Source: Vairimorpha apis BRL 01 (taxonomy: Eukaryota > Microsporidia > Nosematidae). From it: DNA of 18,997 nucleotides. The notes beneath the pieces were generated by a model. It was not told where the DNA came from. It saw nothing but the letters and a program-made list of their open reading frames with translations, and made no database searches. The translations under genes and the position numbers were made by a program. The stretch's first letter is position 1; each line of letters starts with the position of its first letter. The stretch spans positions 1 to 18,997 of the forward strand of contig KE647212.1 of assembly GCA_000447185.1 (NCBI GenBank), written 5' to 3'. This document shows positions 11,046-18,997 of the stretch, piece after piece.

Positions 11046-11290
11046 ATTTGTTGGTTTGACCAACTCACAGATTGAAATGACGATAATTTTAGTTCAATTA
11101 ATCATTATTTTACAGTAATTGACGAGTACTTCATATATGAATCTTTTAGAATTATCGAAAGGTGCAAATATATTATTAATTTTTAATTTTTTCTTATTTA
11201 TTGATAAAGTATGGATCAAAATTAATAAATATATGTATTTTTTAAGCGTTGGTCATAAATCATATATAATTTAACATTTTTGTTAATAAA
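11046..11290 (+). mobile_element. Probable integrase-core relic (rve fold), family unsure
   Basis: From 11049 the forward frame reads CWFDQLTD, a TGA at 11073, then NDDNFSS and an open run to 11183 containing NHYFTVIDEYFIYES. Retroelement integrases carry a W/H-x-D motif holding the first catalytic Asp, followed about 20 residues later by YxxTxIDxxSRY. Asp at 11058-11060 and the IDEY at 11118-11129 are 20 codons apart, as expected. About 65 codons after the first Asp, near 11244-11267, LSVGHKSY could be the remains of the second catalytic block (DNGxEF/DNGGEY), but that part is weak. A 6-bp perfect hairpin (11050-11064) overlaps the first Asp and is probably incidental. No flanking polyprotein could be followed, so copia or Ty3/gypsy is undecided. 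Confidence 0.38.
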
Positions 11291-12198
11291 ATATTATATA
11301 TTTACATTTAAGGTGCTAAAAAAAATTGTTAAAGAATAGTTTTTTCAATTTAAATATATTTCCAATGATTTTTAGTTAAAAAAAATAAAATGTACTTTGT
11401 AACATTTTTTAAATAAAATTAAAAATTTTAAATAATATATTGTTGTAAATGAAAAATATTACAATAACTTACATAAAAAATTAATTATTATAAAAAACAG
11501 TTATAATAATGTATCGATTCAAATAACAGTATGGTAGATTTTTACAAAAAAAATTATAAGGTTTATGAATATTTTTTATTCTATGTTCATTAAATAATTT
11601 TTCAGGATATTATTAACTTTGTTTGATAAAATTAAAAAAAATATTTTTAGACGTATTTTCATTACATAATATATTTAAATATTTCTTACATACCATTATA
11701 TAAAATAAAGTCATTATATTTATATGTAGTTTTTATTTTAACACATTTATTATCAGTCAAATTATAAATAACGTTAATTTTTAAGAAATTTTGAGACATA
11801 AAACATAATTGTTAAACTTTTAATTTTCACAATATTTAAAATTTGAAAAATAACCAATAATATAAAAATCAATAATGTTTTATTATAAATAAAAGTTAAA
11901 AAAATTGTATCTACCATATGAGTTAATTATCACAACAAAGTGATTGTTAATTGATTCTTAAAAAACCTTAAAATATAAAAAAAATTTGTTTATAATTTAT
12001 AATTTTATTAACAGATTTTGATGTTGTTAATTTGGTATTTTAAAGCTGTCATGACCATATAATTCAACATGTCAAAATTTTTGATAAATCGAATAATAAA
12101 AAAACATATTAATCGTAAAAAAGCTCTTTTATATTTTTTGATATATTACATTAAATTTTAATTATGCACAAGTATATTAAAATTTTATTGTATATTTA
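11291..12198. other. AT-rich stretch ahead of the LRR pseudogene
   Basis: Background sequence with stops in all frames. Slightly richer bits around 12040-12080, including the 8-base palindrome GTCATGAC at 12048-12055, might belong to an old upstream region of the LRR gene, but nothing identifies them as regulatory. No RNA gene or repeat array was seen. Confidence 0.45.
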
Positions 12199-12201
12199 CC
12201 C
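12199..12201 (+). promoter_or_regulatory. CCC start-proximal signal before the LRR gene
   Basis: CCC stands 7 bases before ATG 12209. C triplets are rare in this AT background. In microsporidia a CCC-like (or GGG-like) motif within a few bases of the start codon is an established mark of genuine starts. Position and rarity support ATG 12209 as the ancestral start and a microsporidian source. A single occurrence could be chance. Confidence 0.45.
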
Positions 12202-12208
12202 ATTAGTA

Positions 12209-14298
12209 ATGAAAAGTTTCGATATGAGAATTGTATTTGTCTATCTTCTAATTAAAATTTTTGATAAAAAAGATTGTATTTTTATTTTTTTAATGACAGC
12301 AATATTAATAATGATCTTACCTATGTGACAAAATATTTCTTAAATGATAAATTTTCTCTAGAAGTGTTAGAAGAAAAATTTAAAAACCTTGAACTCGCAA
12401 CAACAAGTGTTATTTTAAGCAGTTTCAGTTTAACTTTTGTTCCACTAAAAATAAAATTTTAGAAGAATTTAATTCGTCTCTATTTATGTAGTAATGCATT
12501 AATTGATTTTTATGAACTACTAATAAGTTTAAAATATATTTTTTAAGTATGAATAATTTAAAAAAAATCATTAGAATATTTTTTTTTAATTTAATATATC
12601 TTGAAGTAATTATTTTACACAATAATCGTTTATCAGAGTTTTCAAAACTGATGGAAAAATTATAAATTTTTAAAAATTAGTATTAGATTTCAACAATATC
12701 TCTACAAACATTCATCTATAGGTTAATTGTCTAAGGTTGAAAATATTAAATTGTCACATAATAAAATTAAAAGTTACCTGATTCTATATTTAAAATAACA
12801 AATTTAAATCATATAAATTTAAGTTATAATAATATAGTAAATTTCCTGAAAACTGTATAAATTTATGTAAGTTAAATCAATTAAAATTATCAGATAATTT
12901 TATAACTAGTATTAAACAACTTGCAATATAAAACCTTTAACTCATTTACTTTTAGATCAAAATCATACTTTGTTGATACCGAATAATATATATAATTTAA
13001 AAAATTTAAGATTTTTATATTTATCAAATAATAATATCAAATTTACCAAAAGAACTTATTAAGTGTAAAAATTTACGATTTTTATCTCTTAAAAACAATA
13101 AATTAAGAACATACATTTTGATTTTTTTGATTTTTTTTATAATTTTGATTTTTTCGATTTAAGAGAAAATCCTATTAAGCAATCTGTTAATTTAACATAC
13201 ATAGATATATATAAACTAAAAGCTAGAATGAGAAATAGATTATTTATAGATGATAATAAAAATATTAAAATTAACAATATATATGCTATTCTTAATGCAA
13301 AACCAATTTAATTTAATTTTGAAAACTTAAGAAAATTTCGACCTTATACTTTACCATTGTATATTTATTCTGAACAAGAACTTTTAGAATAAATTAATGA
13401 TTGGGAAGAAAAATTAATAAAGATGAGTAAAAAATTATAATCAACTAGTAATATTGGATCCTATTCAATTTACATGTTAAGTTTAATCTCTTGATAAAGC
13501 AATTTTAAAAATTTCATTCATCATATATATAATCTTAATGATGAATATCTTAAATAGAATGTTCCAGAAAATTTTTTAAACAAATTTAAAAGACATATCG
13601 GTGCAATTACTTTTAAACTTTTTTCATCTGATACTCTTATGTTTATCAAATGTCATTTAACAAGTTTATCAACAGTTATTTTTTACTGTCCAGAAAGACA
13701 TAAAAATGAAATGATATTTTTTATATGAACTTTTAATTAATGACTATAAATTTAATTTAGATTTAGAATCTGAACGAGGAATGGGAAAAGCAATAAAAAA
13801 ATTAATCGGCACACCAAAAAGAGAGTTTTTATTGAGGTATTCTGTGATTTTAAAAATAGACAAAATATACATACGGTTAATTATGGGAATACGTATTAAA
13901 AGATCATATTGGTTTAGATGTATTTGGTAAAATTCCTGAAGTTATTGATCAATATAAGTTTGATGGTATAATGGAATTTGGAATGCTCGCTTTTTTACAT
14001 AAATTTACACCAGAATGGTTAGTTTTAGAATTAAAAAATAATATAAATAAAAACTGTAATTTGATCTGTAAAATTACAAAATTATTATATCTTTCTGAAA
14101 TTCAGAACGATATAAAAATAAAGTTAGTTGAATTTGAAAATGATGACATATTATATACGAAAAATGTTACAAAAGATTTTGTTGGTTTATTATAAAGAGA
14201 ATGGAGATTATTATTGTAGATTAAATATTATTTTATTTAGTAAAATCAAATATTCAATGCTAGAAGCAATTATTTGATTAAAATTCGATTTTAAATAA
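12209..14298 (+). pseudogene. Leucine-rich-repeat protein pseudogene
   Basis: A roughly 690-codon LRR gene broken into many frames. ATG 12209 opens 39 codons with a hydrophobic start (MRIVFVYLLIKIF). A frame change in the T-run near 12280 leads to 12274-12459, with SLEVLEEKFKNLEL and LSSFSLTFVPL. LRR units follow: NLIRLYLCSNALIDF (after TAG 12460), VENIKLSHNKIKSYL (12736-12780), LNHINLSYNNIVNF (12804-12845), LNQLKLSDNFITSI (12872-12913), LTHLLLDQNHTLLIP, LRFLYLSNNNIKF, and in another frame NLRFLSLKNNKL. Next come an acidic Phe-Asp tract, DLRENPIKQSVNL (from 13156), and an unrecognised C-terminal domain read in pieces: LPLYIYSEQELLE; PENFLNKFKRHIGAITFKLF and FIKCHLTSL (13558-13725); a 68-codon run with ESERGMGKAIKKLIG (13724-13927); a 104-codon run (13881-14192) with GLDVFGKIPEV; then after a shift KENGDYYCRLNIILFSK (14194-14244). 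LRR families with such tails are expanded in some microsporidia. Function unknown. Confidence 0.75.
13114..13160 (+). repeat. Phe-Asp codon tract from repeated TTTGATTTT units
   Basis: Runs of T separated by GAT or GAA-free spacers encode HFDFFDFFYNFDFFD at the junction between the last LRR and the C-terminal domain. It looks like a short slippage-prone repeat. It overlaps the end of the LRR frame 13043-13159, so a frame change occurs at or near it. Replication slippage here is a likely cause of one break in the gene. Confidence 0.5.
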
Positions 14299-14879
14299 CT
14301 TAAAACATTTTTGAACTAATATTTCAATTTAAATTATTAATATTGAGATAAATTAATTGTCATTATATGAATATTTTTACTAAATTATATATTAATATCG
14401 TTATTAATTTAATAAACATGTTAAAAATCACAAAATTTTTAACCTAAATATTAAATTTTTTATTAAAAAAACTAAAATTACTTTAAAATTTTTTTATAAA
14501 AATAAACAAGGATTAAGAAATTATATTTTTAATTTTTTAAACATTTGATATAAATTATTATTATATGTAATTTAAAATTTACAAACAAATTAAATTTATA
14601 TATATTTAATAACGATAAATATATAATAATTTGATAAACTAATATACAATAAATTATTAATATAATGATCAAAATTATGTAAAATTAATTATTTTATAAA
14701 AAAATTATTTCTTAAATAAATTCATTTTCAGTTTTTAACATGTAATATACTTAAAATAAATTTATATAAAGTAAAGTCTATCAGATTAATATTTGTTTAT
14801 TTTATAAATTTGCGACCATTTATAAGGAGAAAAAAGTTCATTTATGTTTAATTAAATTTGATATTTTAATAAATAATCA
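14299..14879. other. AT-rich stretch, no gene seen
   Basis: Background sequence between the convergent LRR pseudogene (+) and the long copia relic (-). No long terminal repeat, RNA gene or coding frame was recognised, although the 3' end of the copia element should lie here. Confidence 0.45.
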
Positions 14880-17800
14880 TTATTGAGTTTAAATTGTATA
14901 TATCTCGTGTTTTATCTTTGTTTAATCTATATTTTTTCTTGACATATATGAAGGTATTACTAGTTGAGATCTATTTTTTATTATAAAATAAATATTTAAA
15001 ATTTTTTTAACATTAACATATAAATTGAAAAAATTATATCTTAAAATAATTAATTAAATTTATAAATTCTTTTCTATCATTGTTTTCTTAATATATTTTA
15101 CAATATTGGTATTTTTTAATTTAAGACCTATTATGTAATAAAAAAAATTACATTTTTTAAACTTATAAATATTCTTATAAATTAAAAGTAAAAATAAAGT
15201 TTCTTTAATTTTTAAAAGTAGATTTCTAATAACTAATCCTATAAAATGTATAATTTTATTGTAGTAATTATTTTTTAAAAATTATACTTTTTCATTATTA
15301 AAATTTTATAAACAATACTACAGAAGAATATACTAATCTACAGATTACAAAAAATAATTTACATTCTTAAAATTCTATACAATCTGTTTTTGTACTATTT
15401 TTTTAATAAGAAACATAAAATTTATTTTTGTATTTAAAAAAATAAATTAAAATTATAACATAAAAAATGAAATTATTATATACAAATAATTATAATATAT
15501 ATATATATAGCTAAATAAATTTTAAAATTTTATTAAGACGTAATTAAACATATCTTTGTAATTTTATAAACGTGATGCATAAACATATTACAACTACAGA
15601 TTAAAGATTTAATGTTTAAATTTATTTAAGTTAATCTTAGTGTAAATATAAATGTTATCAATTTTATTACGTTCATTTGTATTTGTTTTTCCATATATTT
15701 TGAAATTAGATTTTTTTAATTGTAAATATTTTAATATTTTTTTACGTTAATCTTGATCTGTTTTAAACAGTTATTTAAAGATTTTATAACAGCATTAAAA
15801 CTTTCTATAATATAGTGTATGAATAAAAGTATAGTTTAATTTCATAATTTTTTTATTTTAATTTTATATAGACAGTATATAAGAAAATATATTTTTTATT
15901 TTATGTAATATTTAGTTATATCTGTCTAAATACTTTATACTTCCATATTTTAATGTTTTTTTATCATGTGCAAAATATAAATTTTTATGTGTTATTAAAT
16001 TTGTTTTTCTCAAATTTCTAATTGTTACTGTTTTATATAAAAGTAAATATTTATTTTTGTCAAAAAGCATATGAATTATTAACTCAAAGAAAATTATAAT
16101 TTAATACTAATTACATGTTTTTGTAGAATAATTTTCTAAAAACTTGATCATATTTGTTAATCAGTTGATCAATTTAAATAAATATTTTTATTGTCAACAA
16201 AATATGTTTACATCAGTAACAACCCAAAAATATCATAAAATATAGCCTAATAATTCTCTTTCATATTTATGTTTATACTCTTATAATAGAATTTGCTATA
16301 ACTTTCTTTATACGACTTTATGTGATTTATTTATTTTTTATATTTGTTTTATTATTTCATATTAATTATTAACGTTTTTTAATTTTATCTCTTCAAAATT
16401 TATAAACTCTAAAAAATATAATTATTTGTAGAAGGTGTAAGTTAGTATTTTCTTCTATTTTCAGTATTGTAGCATGTCTTAAGACTATTAAAAATATTTA
16501 AAATAAAATATATTGTTTATATGGTTTAAATATAAGTTATATACTATTTAATTTCTTGACAATATATTTTTAGATATTCTAGATGTAAACTAATATAGTC
16601 ATTAATAAAAATTTGACATATTCGAAATCATATTTTTATTTTTTGGCTTTAATTTCAAAATCAACACTGTCTAAATGAATGATATTGCATAATTTTGGAT
16701 GTATAATTTTATGTATTACATCATTCAACTTTCTTAAATATAGAGTCTTTCAAGTCATAATTATGTCTGTTTTTTATAAACACTCATTTATAACATTGAA
16801 TTTTTTTGGTGTTTTTAAGATTTCTTTCCTTACTGAGTTTAAATACGTGACATCAACTCTATATTTAAAACAATTATTTACATTATTCTTGATAAATCTT
16901 AATGTAAATATTTTAAAGATGTTTTTAATTTCGTAAATTTTGGTTCTAAAATTATTAATGAACACGATATGATATGTGAAGAAAAACAAAATTTTATACG
17001 TACACCTACTATTTGTATATTTTAATTAAGTTTTATGTTAAAATTATACATATACAAGATAAAATAAAGAATAACTAAAAGTTACATTAAATTTAATAAC
17101 CTAAATAATCTTTCTGTTTCAATATAATCACTATAAAATTCGGTTTAATTGTAGTTTAAAAAAATATGATATACATAGTAAGTTATTTGACATCTTTATA
17201 CAGAAAAAAACTTCTAATAAAAATAAAACATTTTTAGTAAAAATCATATTTATTAAAAATGATTATTTTTATTAGTTTAAATTTAATATAGTTTGTTTCA
17301 TTGCTTAAACTAGTTATTTACTTCAAAAATTTGAACATTTTGTTTTAAGTATTTATATATTGAAAAAAATGTAATAGGTCTAATTTCATTACTACACGCT
17401 AAAATATCTATCTAAATAAGTATATTGTTATTTATTAAACCACTTTTTGTATTTATTTTTAATACATACTGTTAAATACTTAATAAAAACCAAGAAATAT
17501 AAACGATCATATATATTAATATAAAAGTTGTAAATATCATCTCACTTTTCAATAAACAATTTGATAAATATTTAATCATATCATGAAATTATAAATATGT
17601 AAATAAAATGATTTGCTTTGCATAATCATCACAATATTTGAAAAGTATGATAATAAAGCAGTCTTTAGTAATTAGATTAATTTTATGTATAAAATATATT
17701 ATTATTATTTTTTTCTAATGTCTACTTTTCGAATTTTTCAATTTATGTGTAAAAATTACATATATAACAAATAAACTTTTTATTATGCTGTTTAAACTCA

Positions 17801-17925
17801 TTCATATATATAATAATCTCTATTGTTTAAGCATGTTAGAATTCCTTTGAGTATAAGAGTTATTTTTTGATGAATCATGGTATGAATAAAAATTTATTTT
17901 TTCATGCGAATAATCTTCTTAATCT
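14880..17925 (-). mobile_element. Ty1/copia-type polyprotein relic, near full length (minus strand)
   Basis: Read from high to low coordinate, decayed motifs come in copia order. A hydrophilic gag-like tail SSKNNSYTQRNSNMLKQ (17873-17823); FKQHNKKFICYIC (zinc knuckle, two Cys codons at 17769 and 17760, then near-His); ILACSNEIRPITFF near 17405-17364 (protease DSGxSNHM region); VDVTYLNSVRKEIL (16857-16816; GHLN pre-integrase helix); IHLDSVDF (16680-16657; first catalytic Asp); INDY about 24 codons later (FIDDYS); TENRRKY (16465-16445; TDNGGEY); KTLIINM (RKNRTL helix, 16378-16358); MIFLGCY near 16236-16216 (FLGY); LNNCLKQ (15778-15758; LYGLKQ); IVKYIKKT (15104-15081; RYLKGT); STSNTFIY (14967-14944; STSGYxF); RLNKDKT (SKKQxT). 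First to second catalytic position is about 70 codons (usual about 60-65). Frames shift often and stops are many. YVDD was not legible. No terminal repeats were identified. Confidence 0.62.
15495..15509. repeat. (AT)n microsatellite
   Basis: Seven AT units plus one A, within the eroded RT-RNase H part of the minus-strand copia relic. Simple slippage repeat with no sign of function. Confidence 0.7.
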
Positions 17926-18154
17926 TTGGTTTTATTCCAATTTAAAAAATTTACAAAATTTTATCTTACTCTGAAATCCCACTTAAAATCCATTCAATAA
18001 TTAAATTTAAAAATACTAATATTTTAGATAAGAGGTTTACTTCCTTTCTTAAGGCTACCTGGTATTAAATTTATGTCAATATAATATTAACGCTATATTA
18101 GACATATTTCTAGAAGTTTTGATCTTCATAATTAATTATTTTATTTGATAAAAG
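17926..18154 (-). other. Slightly richer stretch, possible further gag remains
   Basis: The minus strand reads IPGSLKKGSKPLI around 18065-18027 and MDFKWDFRVR near 17993-17964, upstream of the copia zinc-knuckle segment and on the same strand. The plus strand has FTSFLKATWY near 18036-18065. I recognise neither. Position favours a remnant of the copia gag; it is too short and broken to decide. Confidence 0.25.
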
Positions 18155-18997
18155 TTATATGGAGGTAAAAAGAAAAACAAGGAGCTGAAGATACACATCG
18201 ATACTTTAACTACAGCTGCTCGTAGTTATGAATCAAAGTCACAAAGAGTTTTCGGAGACGAAAGTATAATTAGCAAGGCCAAAATTTCCAACTTGGTAGC
18301 TTCCCTGGTTACTATTCTCAGTGATGTACAAGCGTCAGAGAGATATTGGCCAGGGAGACTTTAAAAGCCATTTTAAGCAGATGGAAACAAATGCCTAGAG
18401 GAGGTTGGACGAGATTAGTCTCTTTTTATTGTGAAAAGTTCAAAGCAAAAATTTCCGAAACTTTGTTTAAACAAAGTGCAAAATGGACTCTTTTGTCAAC
18501 ATCATAGGCAACAATTAGATTAAGGAGGTTTAAATGGAAGAAAGCAGAAAATGCGTAAATCGATTGAAGATGTTTTCTCTACAACCTCATTACAAAAGTC
18601 TGCTTTAAAAAACAAGGGTAAAAACAGAATTTCTTAATTGTTGAAAGAAACTTTGTAAGGGTCAATTACGAATGTAAACCCATTAGAAAGGTTTGCTCTT
18701 TGAAGATAGATTTCAAAATGATTGAAGTGCTAACCAAAGTAGCAGGAGATTTTAAATAATCAACCCAAGGCAATATGACAGAGGTCGCAAGAATCTTACA
18801 TTGCATTTAGCTATCATACAAAAACTTGACAGTAAAAAAGATTAAAAAAATGTATGGTAAGAGAACATCAATAAAAAGATACTTGATCTTAATACAAAAA
18901 AAGCTTTGCTGTATAAGTATAATGATTATAGAGACTCTGTTAGGAGAAAAAATCTCAAGGATGCGAGATGAATTTGAGATCGTATGTCTAATTCTGG
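18155..18997 (+). mobile_element. Broken coding island, probable N-terminal region of a LINE-type element, cut by the window end
   Basis: G+C jumps to about 38% (23 of 60 in 18241-18300). Frame 18155-18361 runs 69 codons without a stop and contains TLTTAARSYESKSQRVFGDE and SNLVASLVTILSDVQ. From 18358 a second frame reads TLKAILSRWKQMPRGGW, then SAKWTLLSTS, a TAG (18505), and ATIRLRRFKWKKAENA to TAA 18556. A third frame reads RLKMFSLQPHYKSLL (18561-18605). Later bits include INPRQYDRGRKNLTLH (about 18759-18806). The charged, helical sequence and the FxxxPxxxYKSLL string resemble the region ahead of the RT domain in LINE proteins (NxxFxxNPxxFYRxL), so the RT may follow beyond 18997. G+C close to LINE copy A suggests similar age. 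Alternative: an unrelated multicopy gene. The broken reading is certain; the family is inferred. Confidence 0.45.

Noticed and set aside
11050..11064. Hairpin GTTGGT-TTG-ACCAAC
   Set aside because: A 3-base loop and 6-bp stem lying within the integrase-like reading; most likely chance.
12425..12622. 65-codon minus-strand frame
   Set aside because: Antisense of the first LRR units; no recognisable content.
12209..14298. Introns joining the LRR gene pieces
   Set aside because: Frame changes happen inside continuous matching sequence without room for introns, and no consistent splice borders are seen.
16679..16936. 85-codon forward frame with hydrophobic product
   Set aside because: It is antisense to the copia pre-integrase/integrase motifs on the minus strand; its Phe/Ile/Leu-rich content is what the complement of Lys/Asn-rich coding gives.
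1..18997. tRNA, rRNA, CRISPR arrays or bacterial operon features
   Set aside because: None seen; composition, spacing and the retrotransposon relics are eukaryotic in character.

Overview
Organism. The window is extremely AT-rich: background lines hold only about 5-10% G+C by hand count (for example 3 of 60 bases in 2161-2220). It is eukaryotic in character, with sparse genes, degraded non-LTR and LTR retrotransposons and a leucine-rich-repeat (LRR) gene relic. A CCC triplet sits 7 bases before an ATG, the signal reported just upstream of microsporidian start codons. I favour a large, AT-rich, transposon-loaded microsporidian genome (Edhazardia/Anncaliia/Hamiltosporidium type) at about 55-60%. 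No intact gene of confident function was found; nearly all recognisable coding sequence is dead.

Layout. 1-3050: AT-rich, no gene. 3052-4729 (+): LINE-type reverse transcriptase (RT) relic A, 5' truncated, about a third G+C where counted. 4970-5820 (+): Ty1/copia-type RT/RNase H relic. 7000-8640 (+): LINE relic B, a second and more eroded copy of the same family, with about 250 extra bases near 8085-8395. 9500-10203 (-): a second copia RT/RNase H relic. 11046-11290 (+): probable integrase-core relic. 12209-14298 (+): LRR-protein pseudogene with the CCC signal in front. 14880-17925 (-): the longest relic, a copia-type polyprotein read in order from a gag zinc knuckle through protease, pre-integrase, integrase and RT to RNase H. 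18155-18997 (+): a higher-G+C, broken coding island cut by the window end, probably the N-terminal part of a LINE.

Interpretation. The parts do not form an operon or pathway. The window is a retrotransposon graveyard in which each relic drifts toward the AT background. Diagnostic changes go the same way: the integrase signature TDNGGEY now reads TENRRKY, with both glycine codons and the glutamate codon changed G to A, and an RNase H tryptophan appears to have become TAG. The two LINE copies have different G+C, so they can serve as a relative clock. All homology calls come from reading motifs by eye with recalled family knowledge. No search was run, so matches in very AT-rich stretches remain provisional.
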